This document shows positions 1 to 9,003 of a stretch of 46,676 bases of DNA, piece by piece (position 1 is the first letter of the stretch; each line of letters starts with the position of its first letter). The position numbers were made by a program, and so were the translations under genes. Where the stretch lies: assembly GCA_029250825.1 (NCBI GenBank), contig JAQXEN010000055.1:1-46676 (forward strand), in the 5' to 3' direction. The notes under the pieces are model-generated. The model worked only from the letters and a program-made list of their open reading frames with translations, was not told the origin of the DNA and searched no databases. The stretch is from Porticoccaceae bacterium. GTDB lineage: Bacteria; Pseudomonadota; Gammaproteobacteria; Pseudomonadales; Porticoccaceae.

Positions 1-1
1 A

Positions 2-1804
2 TTAAACGATGTTGCTGAGAATGGCTTACCCTATGAGCAGGTCGCGGCAAGCCTGCATCAGCTTGAGCTTTCTCAGCGTGAAATCTCTGGCGGATCATAC
101 CCCTATGGTTTAAATCTAATTCTTACCGCACTGACTAGCGCTACCCACCGCGGCGATCCGGTTTCACTGCTAGATTTAGATCCGGTATTAGAAAAACTTA
201 AGCAGCAGATACAGGATCCAAATTATATAAAGTCTCTAGCGCGCAAACTCCTGCTCGACAATAACCATCGCATACGTTTAGTACTCAAACCAGATACTGA
301 GCTTGCTCAGGCTAAGGATGCGGCTGAAAAACAACAGTTAGCCAGCATTAAACAAGCACTAAGCGATGAACAGAAACAGGCCATTATTGCCTCTGCTGAA
401 GCACTTAAACAACGCCAAGAAATGGAAGAAGATTTAAACATTCTGCCCAAGGTGGATATTTCAGATATCCCTAAAGAAAGTAGTTTTTCTGACCCCACAG
501 GACGAGAATTTAAATCTATTCCTATCACTAGCTATGCCGCAGGTACTAATGGAATAGCCTACCAGCAAATGATTATGCCCTTGCCGGAACTTAGCGCTGA
601 GCAAATGGATCTATTGCCACTGTACAGCACCTGCGTTACTGAAATGGGTGTGGGTAACCGCGACTATCAACAGACTCAACTCTGGCATTCTAGTGTTGTT
701 GGCTCTTATTCAGCAGCCACGGCAGTGCGTACTCATCGAGAAGATCTTAATCAGTTACATGGCAACCTGACTTTTGCCTGTAAGGGTTTAGCCAGCAATC
801 AGCAAGCCATGAGTGAATTAATGGAAGAGTCCTTTACACAGGCACGATTTGACGAACTTCCCAGGCTTGAGGAGTTAGTAGCACAGATTCTTACCCACAG
901 AGAATCCTCGGTTGTTAGTAACGGTCATGTTTTAGCCATGATGGCATCCAGCAGCGGCATGTCGCCCTATGGACAGCTCAAGCAACGCTGGGGCGGAATG
1001 ACTGGACTAGGTCTGCTCAAACAATTACGCGAGGCCATTAAATCACCGGCTGCACTTAAGGGTTTAGCAGAACAATTAAAAGCCATACATCAATTAGTAT
1101 TACAGCAGCAAAGGCAGTACCTGTTAGTTGCTGAAAAAGACAACATTGATGGGTTCGCTGCGACTATGGGTTCAGTATTCCCAAGTCAGCAAGCGCCTTT
1201 GCAAACCAACAATATTTTTGACTATCAGCCACAGCTTGAATCCATCAATCACTGCTGGACTGCTGCCACACAGGTGAGTTTTTGCGCCAAAGCCTATCCA
1301 ACCGTAACTGGCAGTCATGTTGATGCCCCTGCACTGACTCTGTTAGGCGGTATATTGCGCAATGGTTTCTTGCATCGCACCATCCGTGAACAGGGTGGCG
1401 CCTATGGTGGCGGTGCTTCACAGGATAGTCACACTGGCGCGTTTCGCTTTTTCTCTTATCGCGACCCTCGAATCGAAGGCACACTTAACGACTTCGATCA
1501 GTCTATCCAATGGGCCCTAGATAAGCCGATTAGTGGCGATAAAATTGAGGAAGCTGTTTTGGGTGTGATTGGCAGTATGGATAAACCAAGTTCACCTGCC
1601 GGTGAAGCCATTCAATCTTTTTACAGTGAGCTTAATGGCCGTAATCGACAGACTCAAACGGAATTTAGACAGCGTATTTTAAATGTCTCTGAAGCGGATA
1701 TTAAACGAGTTGCTGCAGAGTATTTAACCCCTGAAAAGGCACAAACCGCCGTGATTACCAACAGCGAATTAGCGGATGATACTGGATTGGATGTTATCTC
1801 TTAG
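2..1804 (+). CDS. M16C insulinase-family metallopeptidase, presequence-protease (PreP) type, 5' truncated
   Basis: The reading frame is open from the left edge, so only the C-terminal ~600 residues of an expected ~970 are present; the N-terminal HxxEH zinc site lies outside the window. What is visible matches the second half of PreP-type M16C peptidases: a helical hinge region, then a C-terminal M16 domain carrying GGAYGGGA followed by FFSYRDPR (near positions 1395-1470), the glycine-rich loop and Tyr/Arg pair that help bind substrate in this family. These enzymes degrade peptides, including cleaved targeting peptides, inside a closed chamber. No signal peptide can be judged. The stop lies one base before the cmoA start, so the two genes are probably co-transcribed. 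The family call is firm; the exact substrate is unknown. Confidence 0.9.
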   Translation, partial: LNDVAENGLPYEQVAASLHQLELSQREISGGSYPYGLNLILTALTSATHRGDPVSLLDLDPVLEKLKQQIQDPNYIKSLARKLLLDNNHRIRLVLKPDTELAQAKDAAEKQQLASIKQALSDEQKQAIIASAEALKQRQEMEEDLNILPKVDISDIPKESSFSDPTGREFKSIPITSYAAGTNGIAYQQMIMPLPELSAEQMDLLPLYSTCVTEMGVGNRDYQQTQLWHSSVVGSYSAATAVRTHREDLNQLHGNLTFACKGLASNQQAMSELMEESFTQARFDELPRLEELVAQILTHRESSVVSNGHVLAMMASSSGMSPYGQLKQRWGGMTGLGLLKQLREAIKSPAALKGLAEQLKAIHQLVLQQQRQYLLVAEKDNIDGFAATMGSVFPSQQAPLQTNNIFDYQPQLESINHCWTAATQVSFCAKAYPTVTGSHVDAPALTLLGGILRNGFLHRTIREQGGAYGGGASQDSHTGAFRFFSYRDPRIEGTLNDFDQSIQWALDKPISGDKIEEAVLGVIGSMDKPSSPAGEAIQSFYSELNGRNRQTQTEFRQRILNVSEADIKRVAAEYLTPEKAQTAVITNSELADDTGLDVIS

Positions 1805-1805
1805 A

Positions 1806-2558
1806 ATGACAAACAGTAATCGTGACAAGCTATTTTCAAAACCCCTCGGCAAGGTACCTAAGTTTGTCTTTGATAGCTCGGTGGTGGATGTTTTTCCCGA
1901 CATGATTCAGCGCTCGGTGCCCGGCTATCAGACGATTATTAATCTCTGTGGTGAACTGGCGGCGCGCTATGTGCGTCCCGACAGCAACTGCTATGACCTA
2001 GGCTGTTCTCTGGGCGCCTCCTCTCTGGCTATTGCCCAGCAAATCCATCAACCCGGTGTCAGTATTTTGGCGGTGGATAACTCTGCGGCCATGCTCGCCC
2101 GCTGTGAGACGCTGTTGCATCAAGATAACACCAGTCAGCAGGGGCAAAGTCCAGCCACAATCCAGTTAGTGGAAGGGGATATCTGTGATATTGAAATCAC
2201 CAATGCATCCCTAGTGGTGATGAATTTTACGCTGCAGTTTATTGCCATCGAAAAGCGTCAGGCACTGTTGGAAAAAATCTATGCCGGGTTAAACCCCGGG
2301 GGCTGTCTGGTGATTTCGGAGAAATTGCTGTTTGAGCCGGAATCCGTAAACCAACTGCTGTCGGAACTGCACCACCAGTTTAAAAGTGCGCAGGGTTACA
2401 GTGATTTGGAGATTAGTCAGAAGCGCGATTCTCTGGAAAATTTCCTCCTTCCAGAAACCCTTGAGACCCATATCAATAGAATAAAGGCCTGCGGATTTAA
2501 CGCCGCAAGCCCTTGGTTTCAATGCTTTAACTTTGCTTCGCTGGTCGCCATTAAATAG
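1806..2558 (+). CDS. cmoA: tRNA (cmo5U34) carboxy-S-adenosyl-L-methionine synthase CmoA
   Basis: CmoA makes carboxy-SAM from SAM and prephenate; CmoB then uses it to modify U34 of several tRNAs. The 250-residue length is normal. The N-terminus (DKLFSKPLGKVPKFVFD) and the SAM-binding motif YDLGCSLGASS near residues 60-72 are typical. I start at the ATG at 1806; the frame is open upstream but that extra sequence overlaps the peptidase and does not look like CmoA. The stop/start junction with the peptidase gene leaves one base between them, suggesting translational coupling. In many gammaproteobacteria cmoB follows directly, but here it lies about 1.9 kb away beyond two minus-strand genes. Confidence 0.95.
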   Translation: MTNSNRDKLFSKPLGKVPKFVFDSSVVDVFPDMIQRSVPGYQTIINLCGELAARYVRPDSNCYDLGCSLGASSLAIAQQIHQPGVSILAVDNSAAMLARCETLLHQDNTSQQGQSPATIQLVEGDICDIEITNASLVVMNFTLQFIAIEKRQALLEKIYAGLNPGGCLVISEKLLFEPESVNQLLSELHHQFKSAQGYSDLEISQKRDSLENFLLPETLETHINRIKACGFNAASPWFQCFNFASLVAIK

Positions 2559-2572
2559 CTGATATTAGCCCT

Positions 2573-4006
2573 CTAGCGACTGACAAATCCAGTAATGGTT
2601 TTGATCAGCTTGCGCACCTTAGGAGTGTAGGGAGGGTGCATCATATGACCACTGGCCCACTTGTCTTGCAACACACTGCGCTCGTGAGAAAATGCCTTGT
2701 AGCCCCACTCGCCACCGGACTTGCCAATTCCACTGTTGTTGACACCGCCAAAGGGTAAGTTGGGATGCACAAAGTGCATTACCACCTGATTGATACAGGT
2801 ATCGCCGGCACTGGTTTCCTCTAGCACCTTATTGATCGCTGCTTTGTCGCGACCGAAAAAGTACAGCGCCAATGGCTTGGGCTTATCATTGATAAAACCG
2901 ATCACCTCATCGAGATCAGTAAAGGTCATAATCGGCAGTACTGGGCCAAAAATTTCTTCATTCATAATCCGTGAATCCGTCGACATACCCTGAAGCAGTG
3001 TCGGCGCAATAAAGCGCTCCGCATCATCCACCTGACCACCGGCGATTAATTCAGCACCGCCGTCCAAAGCCTCAGATAAAAGCCCAGAGATACGACCGTG
3101 ATGACCTGAGTTGACCACCTGACAGTAATCGCCATTGGCTTTAGCATCGCTGCCCTCACCATACTGACGGGCCATGCTGCTCTTCAGCTCAGCGATCAAA
3201 TCGTCTTTAATGCTCTCGTGAACAAACAGGTAGTCCGGCGCAATACAGGTCTGACCATTGTTATTAAATTTGCCCCAGGAAACACTGCGTGCGGTTTTCA
3301 TTAGGTCCGCGCTCTTGTCCACAATCACCGGGCTCTTGCCACCCAGCTCCAATGTCACTGAGGTGAGGTTTTTCGCCGCCGCAGCCATAACATGTTTGCC
3401 CACTGCAGGACTGCCGGTAAAGAAGATATGATCAAAAGGCAGGCTGGTTAGATAGCTGGAAACATCCGCCTCACCCTGAAACAGACTAACCTCTTCAGGG
3501 CGAAATGCCTCTTCCACAATCTCGGCAATCACCTTGGACATATGCGGTGTCATTTCCGAGGGCTTTATAATCACTGTACAGCCGGCGGCAATCGCCGAGA
3601 TCATCGGGCCAAAGGTCAGATTAAATGGATAGTTCCAAGGCGAGATCACCAGACTGGTGCCCTTGGGTTCAGTAATGATTTTTGACGAGGTGCCGAGCAT
3701 AGTCATCGAGGCACTCACGGATACCGGCTTCATCCACTTTTTCAGTTTTTTGCGGGTGTGCGCCAGTTCAGACAGCACAATCATAATTTCAGCTATATCT
3801 ACTTCCGCTCCCGGCTTGCCAAAATCAGCCATAGCTGAGGCGTAAATCTTATCGTAAGAATTCTTAAAAACCTTCTCAAAGCGGGCCAGCACTTCGAGGC
3901 GCTGCTCACAGGTAGATTTGCGCAGCTTGAGGGCATAGGCCTTCTGCGCTGCAAGCGAAGCATCAATGGCAGATTTATTTTCCGCGCTTAGTTGTGAATT
4001 AGTCAT
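2573..4006 (-). CDS. Coniferyl-aldehyde-dehydrogenase-like NAD(P)-dependent aldehyde dehydrogenase
   Basis: A 477-residue soluble member of the aldehyde dehydrogenase superfamily. The general base Glu is in LELGGKSP (E220) and the catalytic Cys in NNGQTCIAPDY (C254); the cofactor-site Asn is in SPWNYPFNL (~residues 122-130). The short N-terminus, the C-terminal region and the TCIAPDY variant of the active-site motif are typical of the group annotated as coniferyl aldehyde dehydrogenase, which also oxidises medium-chain and aromatic aldehydes, so the true substrate is open. The gene is convergent with cmoA (14 bases between stops) and stands alone on the minus strand with slyX upstream. There is no sign of damage. 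Confidence 0.88.
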   Translation of the reverse strand: MTNSQLSAENKSAIDASLAAQKAYALKLRKSTCEQRLEVLARFEKVFKNSYDKIYASAMADFGKPGAEVDIAEIMIVLSELAHTRKKLKKWMKPVSVSASMTMLGTSSKIITEPKGTSLVISPWNYPFNLTFGPMISAIAAGCTVIIKPSEMTPHMSKVIAEIVEEAFRPEEVSLFQGEADVSSYLTSLPFDHIFFTGSPAVGKHVMAAAAKNLTSVTLELGGKSPVIVDKSADLMKTARSVSWGKFNNNGQTCIAPDYLFVHESIKDDLIAELKSSMARQYGEGSDAKANGDYCQVVNSGHHGRISGLLSEALDGGAELIAGGQVDDAERFIAPTLLQGMSTDSRIMNEEIFGPVLPIMTFTDLDEVIGFINDKPKPLALYFFGRDKAAINKVLEETSAGDTCINQVVMHFVHPNLPFGGVNNSGIGKSGGEWGYKAFSHERSVLQDKWASGHMMHPPYTPKVRKLIKTITGFVSR

Positions 4007-4150
4007 GAAATTCCCCTATCAATTAGATTAGCTGTGTTTTTTATTATTATGGTCTTCTAATGAGTCGTTAATTTCTCTTACCTTTGTCTCAGACTACAGC
4101 ATAACGCCGGTTAATTTTGACGAGTTGCGACTGACCGGTATTACGTACTT

Positions 4151-4372
4151 TTAATAATGGGGCGGCTTTTCATTCTGAGAACTATCACCCTCAGCCGCCA
4201 CATCCTGCAGTGCCTCCAGTCGCTGAATCATTGATTGATGGGCCAGAGTCAGAGTGTCGATCTCTTTTTGCTGCCGAAATATCTCTTCACTTAACTCGGC
4301 ATTGGTCATTTCTTGGTAAGCCAACTTCTCTTCAAGCTGCTCAAATCGCTGTTCTATTGTGTCGCTGTTCAT
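4151..4372 (-). CDS. slyX: SlyX family protein
   Basis: A 73-residue protein that is almost entirely a predicted coiled coil (EQRFEQLEEKLAYQE...), ending in PPHY, the conserved tail of SlyX proteins. The function of SlyX is not established; it is often found near slyD. I chose the ATG at 4372 (MNSDTIEQ) because family members start here; a GTG seven codons upstream (4393) is also in frame but adds sequence that does not fit. It is transcribed away from cmoB, leaving a short divergent promoter region at 4373-4453. Together with the aldehyde dehydrogenase it separates cmoA from cmoB. Confidence 0.88.
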   Translation of the reverse strand: MNSDTIEQRFEQLEEKLAYQEMTNAELSEEIFRQQKEIDTLTLAHQSMIQRLEALQDVAAEGDSSQNEKPPHY

Positions 4373-4453
4373 CGGTTTAAAAACTCTAGTCACTAAGCGT
4401 CAAACCATAGCGGAAATACCTTATAATTTACCACTTAAATTTTAGGTATCCGC

Positions 4454-5443
4454 ATGATCCCAACATCACTCGATTATGGCCCACTGTTTTCCTGGCTAGA
4501 AGAATCAGAACTCAGCCAATGGGGTCACGACCTGCCTGCACTGGTTGCCCAGCAACTGCGCCGCGAACGCTGGGGCGATATGCCCGAGTGGGAGGAGACT
4601 CTAAGGCGTCTGCCGGAGATTGACCCGCTCACCACTGACTTTAGCAATGCTGTGCAAATCGGCGATATCAGCCTGATGGACAAAGGCCGCCGTCTGGCTC
4701 TGCAAGCCACCCTGATGGGTCTGCACCCCTGGCGCAAAGGACCATACAATTTATTTGGCATGCATCTCGACACTGAGTGGCGCTCGGATTGGAAGTGGGA
4801 TCGTGTACTGCCCCACCTGGCTCCGTTAAAGGGCCGAACAATTCTAGATGTGGGCTGCGGCAATGGCTATCACTGCTGGCGCATGCTTGGTGCTGATGCC
4901 GAGCGCGTGATTGGTATCGACCCCTCGGCAAAATTTGTCTTTCAGTTTTACGCCATAAAACGCTTTGCCGGCAATCATCTGCCCATCGATGTGCTACCAC
5001 TGGGTATAGAACATATGCCTGAGAAAATGGCCGCCTTTGACACGGTGTTTTCCATGGGTATTCTCTATCACCGCCGCTCGCCAATGGACCACCTGAGAGA
5101 GCTGCGACAGCTATTAAAGCCCGGCGGCCAATTGGTACTCGAGACTCTCGTTATTGAAGGGGCCGAAGATCAGCTATTAGTGCCACAGGATCGCTATGCC
5201 AAAATGCCCAATGTCTGGTTTATTCCCTCCCCGGATATGCTGCTTAGCTGGATGAGCAAAAATGGCCTAAAGAACCCACGGATGGTGGATATCAGCACTA
5301 CCAGTATCGAAGAGCAGCGCTCCACAGACTGGATGAAGTTTGAGTCACTGGAAGATTTCTTGGATCCCAATGACCCAAGCAAAACCGTGGAAGGCCATCC
5401 AGCGCCAGTGCGAGCTGTCTTTGTTGCTGAGGCACCCTACTAA
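4454..5443 (+). CDS. cmoB: tRNA U34 carboxymethyltransferase CmoB
   Basis: CmoB transfers the carboxymethyl group of carboxy-SAM to 5-hydroxyuridine at tRNA position 34, widening wobble decoding. The 329-residue length is that of the family. An N-terminal helical region is followed by KGPYNLFGMHLDTEWRSDWKW-type sequence and the SAM fold with ILDVGCGNGYHCWRM near residues 130-145 and FDTVFSMGILYHRRSP near 196-212. The start ATG follows a T-rich stretch and no better start exists upstream. Its partner cmoA is on the same strand about 1.9 kb upstream, so the two cannot share the usual tight cmoAB arrangement. Confidence 0.95.
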   Translation: MIPTSLDYGPLFSWLEESELSQWGHDLPALVAQQLRRERWGDMPEWEETLRRLPEIDPLTTDFSNAVQIGDISLMDKGRRLALQATLMGLHPWRKGPYNLFGMHLDTEWRSDWKWDRVLPHLAPLKGRTILDVGCGNGYHCWRMLGADAERVIGIDPSAKFVFQFYAIKRFAGNHLPIDVLPLGIEHMPEKMAAFDTVFSMGILYHRRSPMDHLRELRQLLKPGGQLVLETLVIEGAEDQLLVPQDRYAKMPNVWFIPSPDMLLSWMSKNGLKNPRMVDISTTSIEEQRSTDWMKFESLEDFLDPNDPSKTVEGHPAPVRAVFVAEAPY

Positions 5444-5533
5444 TTTGCTGCTACATTTAGTGAAGACTCTCACAGTCGAGGCTCTCAAGCTCTCCGACTC
5501 TTCCGTAGGGAAGCCACAGCAAAAGGAACTATC

Positions 5534-6097
5534 ATGAATAAACTATTTTTCAGTCTCAGTATCGCCCTGCTAATGTCTCTTAGCGCCTGTAGCAACAGCC
5601 CCACCAAGAGCGCCGTCGAAAAGCGCCAGATCATTGTAGATATGCGCAATCAAGTGCTTCAGGACCTGTACAAAATTAAACCTGACGTCAAAGCACAGAT
5701 CGGCAATGCCGAGGGCTACGCGGTGTTTAGCAATGCCAATATCAACCTTATTTTTGCCAGTGTCGGCGCCGGCCACGGTGTAGTACGCGACAACCAGAGT
5801 GGTAAAAACACCTTTATGAAAATGGGTGAAGCCGGGCTTGGCTTGGGAATTGGGCTAAAAGATTTCCGTGCCGTATTTGTCTTTCACAGCCGCGATGCAC
5901 TGAGCCAATTTGTCGAAGATGGCTGGGCCTTTGGGGTCAATGCTGATGCCGCAGCCAAGGCCAGTGAGAAAGGCGCAGCTGTGGGTGGTGAAGCCACCTT
6001 TGACAATATCACCGTCTACCAGCTCACCGAATCTGGATTGGCTTTACAGGCGACTGTAAAAGGCACCAAATTCTGGCAGGATAGCGAGCTTAATTAA
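5534..6097 (+). CDS. SYLF/YSC84-domain lipoprotein
   Basis: A 187-residue secreted lipoprotein. The signal peptide MNKLFFSLSIALLMSLSAC ends in a lipobox (LSAC, acylated Cys at residue 19). The remainder matches the SYLF (YSC84-like) lipid-binding domain: the segment around AEGYAVFSNANINLIF, a glycine-rich GVGAGHGVV-like turn, and MGEAGLGLGIGLKDFRAVFVF. The domain binds phosphoinositides in eukaryotes; in bacteria these periplasmic or outer-membrane-anchored proteins have no settled function. The Shine-Dalgarno sequence AAAGGA lies 7 bases before the ATG. It is probably expressed with the following hotdog-like gene, 28 bases downstream. Confidence 0.85.
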   Translation: MNKLFFSLSIALLMSLSACSNSPTKSAVEKRQIIVDMRNQVLQDLYKIKPDVKAQIGNAEGYAVFSNANINLIFASVGAGHGVVRDNQSGKNTFMKMGEAGLGLGIGLKDFRAVFVFHSRDALSQFVEDGWAFGVNADAAAKASEKGAAVGGEATFDNITVYQLTESGLALQATVKGTKFWQDSELN

Positions 6098-6125
6098 TCC
6101 TAGCGACTATTTTACAGGGGCCGCC

Positions 6126-6839
6126 ATGTTCACCACCTCGATTGCCAAGCGCTACTGTGGGCCACCACAATCCGGTAATGGCGGCTACAGCTGCGGTCTG
6201 CTGGGAAAGCAGATTAATGGACCGAGCAGAGTTCGACTGCATTTGCCCCCGCCTCTGGAAACCCCATTAACCATTGAGTCGCTTAAGGATAGCTGGCAGC
6301 TAAGGCGAGGTGATGAGCTTATCGGTACTGCCGTAGCAGCCAAATTAGAGATGGTTCCACCGCAGCCGCCGAGCCTCGAGCAGGCGCGACGCGCAAGGGA
6401 CAACTATGAAGGCTTTGGCGAGCACAGCTTTCCCCAATGCTTTGTCTGCGGTACCGGCCGCCATCAGGGGGATGGTTTAAGGTTGTTTACAGGCGATATC
6501 AACGGTCAGAATATGGTGGCCTGTGACTGGGAGCCGACAGCCGATTTAGTCGATGGCAAGGGTCAGGTTAAAACAGAATTTATCTGGTCAGCCCTCGACT
6601 GTCCGAGCTATTTTGCACTGAATGTGCCAGTGGATCCCAAGGCTGTTTGTCTACTGGGTGAAATGACCGCCAGTATCGACAAGCCAGTGCCCGGTGATCA
6701 GCCACTGATTGTCTATGCATGGAAACGCTCGATAGAAGGCCGCAAACATTATTCTGCTGCGGCCCTCTGCACTGCTAAGGGCGAGGTGCTGGCCAGAGCC
6801 GAGCACCTGTGGATCAGACTTAACAAAGAGGCTCTCTAG
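6126..6839 (+). CDS. Hotdog-fold, thioesterase-like protein of unknown function
   Basis: A 237-residue cytoplasmic protein without signal peptide or membrane segments. A central FPQCFVCGTGRHQGDGLRLF motif (~residues 99-118), a later stretch of VKTEFIWSALDCPSYFAL and the C-terminal strand pattern (HYSAAALCTAKGEVLARAEH) suggest a double hotdog fold as in acyl-CoA thioesterase-like proteins. I cannot name a catalytic residue with certainty and know of no assigned substrate. It follows the SYLF lipoprotein on the same strand with AGGGG ahead of the ATG. Treat as a conserved hypothetical protein; the hotdog assignment is an inference from sequence pattern. Confidence 0.65.
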   Translation: MFTTSIAKRYCGPPQSGNGGYSCGLLGKQINGPSRVRLHLPPPLETPLTIESLKDSWQLRRGDELIGTAVAAKLEMVPPQPPSLEQARRARDNYEGFGEHSFPQCFVCGTGRHQGDGLRLFTGDINGQNMVACDWEPTADLVDGKGQVKTEFIWSALDCPSYFALNVPVDPKAVCLLGEMTASIDKPVPGDQPLIVYAWKRSIEGRKHYSAAALCTAKGEVLARAEHLWIRLNKEAL

Positions 6840-6911
6840 GCTAAGTCTTAGGCTAAATCTAAAGCCCTGAAGCTCCTCAGCTCTAAAGAAACCAGGCTAG
6901 AACCTAAAGCC

Positions 6912-8027
6912 TTAAACCTTCAACGCCTCATCCGCAGGCAGATAGCGATAACCCAGAGCATCTGCCACTGCCTTGTAAGTCACATGGCCCTTATGAACAT
7001 TTAGACCATTCTGCAAATGCTTATCCCTAAAAAGGGCATTAACCGGATCATCTGCCAGCGCCAGAGCATAGGGTAAGGTGGCATTATTTAGCGCAATAGA
7101 CGCTGTGCGCGCCACACCACCGGGCATATTGGCAACACAATAATGCACTACATCATCGACCACATAGGTGGGCTGCTGATGGGTCGTAGCGCGAGACGTT
7201 TCAAAACAGCCACCCTGATCGATCGCCACATCCACCACCACCGCACCCTTCTTCATGGGATTGATAATTGCCCGACTCAATAGTTTAGGTGCCGCCGCAC
7301 CCGGAATTAAAACTGCACCGATCACCAGATCCGCATCCAAGGCATACTCTTCAATGGTCGCCATCGTCGAGTAGACACAGTTGGCGCGACCCTCATACTT
7401 TGCATCCAGCTCCCGTAAGCGCGCAATAGAGCGATCCAGAATCGTCACATCAGCTCCCATACCCACCGCAATCGCCGCCGCATTGTCGCCGACCACACCA
7501 CCGCCAATCACCAACACCTTTGCCGGTGCCACACCGGGTACACCGCCGAGTAACACGCCTCGGCCACCCTGAGCTTTCTCCAAATGGTAAGCCCCCGCCT
7601 GCACCGACATGCGCCCCGCCACCTCGGACATAGGGGCTAATAAAGGCAGCCCACCCTGATTGTCAGTCACGGTCTCATAGGCCACACAGGTGGCACCGGA
7701 CTCGATCAATAATTTGGTCTGCTGCGGATCTGGGGCCAAATGCAGGTAGGCATAGAGAATCTGACCATCGCGCAACATTGCACATTCCGCTGGCTGCGGT
7801 TCCTTTACTTTGACAATCATATCCGCAGCGGCAAAAACCTCCGCTGCAGTGGACGCCATCTCAGCGCCCGCAGCACGGTATTCATCATCGCTAAAATCAA
7901 TCCCGACACCGGCATTCATCTCCACCGCAACCCGATGACCGCGAGCCACCAGCTCAACCACTGAAGAGGGTGTCAGACCGACACGGTACTCGTGATTTTT
8001 AATTTCCTTTGGAACCCCTACCAACAT
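6912..8027 (-). CDS. ald: Alanine dehydrogenase
   Basis: NAD-dependent oxidative deamination of L-alanine to pyruvate and ammonia (or the reverse). The protein has 371 residues, the usual length, when started at [15 protein letters not shown]; this ATG at 8027 has a strong AAGGAG six bases upstream, whereas the more distal ATG at 8054 lacks family similarity. The substrate-site Lys and His sit in IVKVKEPQ and YAYLHLAPD; the nucleotide fold is [16 protein letters not shown]-terminal [15 protein letters not shown] is typical. It is divergent from an Lrp gene with Lrp-type sites in between, the standard arrangement for amino-acid-responsive control of ald. Confidence 0.95.
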   Translation of the reverse strand: MLVGVPKEIKNHEYRVGLTPSSVVELVARGHRVAVEMNAGVGIDFSDDEYRAAGAEMASTAAEVFAAADMIVKVKEPQPAECAMLRDGQILYAYLHLAPDPQQTKLLIESGATCVAYETVTDNQGGLPLLAPMSEVAGRMSVQAGAYHLEKAQGGRGVLLGGVPGVAPAKVLVIGGGVVGDNAAAIAVGMGADVTILDRSIARLRELDAKYEGRANCVYSTMATIEEYALDADLVIGAVLIPGAAAPKLLSRAIINPMKKGAVVVDVAIDQGGCFETSRATTHQQPTYVVDDVVHYCVANMPGGVARTASIALNNATLPYALALADDPVNALFRDKHLQNGLNVHKGHVTYKAVADALGYRYLPADEALKV

Positions 8028-8063
8028 ATCAAACTCCTTATTTAACCGTTGCATAGCTATATC

Positions 8064-8148
8064 TAGCAGTAATTTTTATTGTTGCTACTTTAGATTTTTA
8101 TAAAAATATTTATTACTTTTATAGGAATTAAAGTAGAATATTTTTCTA
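8064..8148. promoter_or_regulatory. Candidate Lrp-binding sites in the ald-lrp divergent promoter
   Basis: The AT-rich 152-bp spacer between ald and lrp holds the 15-mer TAGAATATTTTTCTA at 8134-8148, which fits every position of the published E. coli Lrp consensus YAGHAWATTWTDCTR. A second dyad, TAGCAGTAAT...ATTGTTGCTA at 8064-8087, lies nearer ald. The first site is about 30 bp before the lrp start and could give autoregulation; the second could control ald. The match is seen; binding is inferred. Confidence 0.65.
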
Positions 8149-8179
8149 GTAAGAGACTTTAAACAGGAAAAAATGCTTT

Positions 8180-8674
8180 ATGCCTAACGATGAGAATAGT
8201 GCGGCTAAGAAACTCAGCAAAATCGATCGCAACATTCTGCGCATCCTACAGCGAGACGGCCGCATCAGCTATACCGAATTGTCACGAGAAGTAGGCCTCT
8301 CCGTCACCCCCTGTATCGAGCGCGTGAAACGTCTGGAGCGCAGTGGTTATATCGAAGGCTACACCGCCAAACTCAACCCTGAATTGCTCAATGCCGGGTT
8401 GGTGGTATTTGTGCAGATACGTCTCAATCACACCTCGCAGAAGAACTTTGAGGAGTTTCACCGTTCAGTGATGGATCTAGAAGATGTACAGAGCTGTTAT
8501 TTGGTTTCCGGCAACTATGACTACCTACTAAAAGCCCGAGTCGCGGATATGGGTGCCTACAGAGAGTTGCTCGGCAGCCGCATACTCAAGCTTCCGGCAG
8601 TCCAAGAATCCACCAGTTATGTGGTCATGGAAGAGCTTAAAGAAACCATGCAACTAGCAATTCCACAGGCTTAA
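8180..8674 (+). CDS. lrp: Leucine-responsive regulatory protein, Lrp/AsnC family
   Basis: A 164-residue DNA-binding regulator. The N-terminal winged helix (IDRNILRILQRDGRISYTE, then LSREVGLSVTPCIERVKRLE, residues ~14-55) and C-terminal RAM/Lrp ligand domain (NYDYLLKARVADMGAYRELL, ~115-135) are close to E. coli Lrp throughout, including the VVMEE motif near the end. It probably senses leucine or alanine and controls ald, which is divergently transcribed. A five-codon open frame beginning at the ATG at 8173 overlaps the start in another frame; its meaning, if any, is unclear. The gene ends about 100 bp before tRNA-Arg. Confidence 0.92.
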   Translation: MPNDENSAAKKLSKIDRNILRILQRDGRISYTELSREVGLSVTPCIERVKRLERSGYIEGYTAKLNPELLNAGLVVFVQIRLNHTSQKNFEEFHRSVMDLEDVQSCYLVSGNYDYLLKARVADMGAYRELLGSRILKLPAVQESTSYVVMEELKETMQLAIPQA

Positions 8675-8771
8675 AAAAGCCTGTAAAAAAACCCTCTGAA
8701 AGCACTCAAGGATTGTTGACACAACCGCCCCACACCCCTATAGTACGCGACCTCTGAAGGGACACAGTAAA

Positions 8772-8848
8772 GCACTCGTAGCTCAGCTGGATAGAGTACC
8801 CGGCTACGAACCGGGCGGTCGGAGGTTCGAATCCTCCCGAGTGCACCA
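8772..8848 (+). tRNA. tRNA-Arg (anticodon ACG)
   Basis: A 77-nt cloverleaf with encoded CCA. Acceptor GCACTCG pairs with CGAGTGC; the anticodon stem CCCGG/CCGGG encloses loop CTACGAA, anticodon ACG; the T arm contains GGTTCGAATCC. ACG reads CGN Arg codons after A-to-I editing. A strong terminator follows at once, and the 3' 18 nt are repeated downstream. Confidence 0.98.
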
Positions 8849-8854
8849 TATACG

Positions 8855-8886
8855 AAAAACCCCACTGCATGCAGTGGGGTTTTTTT
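8855..8886 (+). terminator. Intrinsic terminator of tRNA-Arg
   Basis: A perfect palindrome, AAAAACCCCACTGCA followed by its complement, ends in a run of T residues (8880-8886). It starts 6 nt after the tRNA CCA. A slightly shortened copy, with stem CCACTGC/GCAGTGG and eight or more T residues, lies 180 bp downstream at about 9035-9066. Confidence 0.9.
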
Positions 8887-8983
8887 GTATCTGGGGAACG
8901 ACGGTGGGTGAGAACAACTAGGTTTGACAAGGTTGCTCCAGCAAGCTTGGACCGAATCGCAATGCGATGAGCCCAGCGGGCGG

Positions 8984-9003
8984 AAATACCCCATAGGGTA
9001 TTT
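8984..9003. other. Hairpin between the two tRNA-end repeats
   Basis: AAATACCC and GGGTATTT form an 8-bp perfect stem with loop CATA. There is no T-tract after it, so it is not a typical terminator. It sits just before the second repeat copy. Confidence 0.5.
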
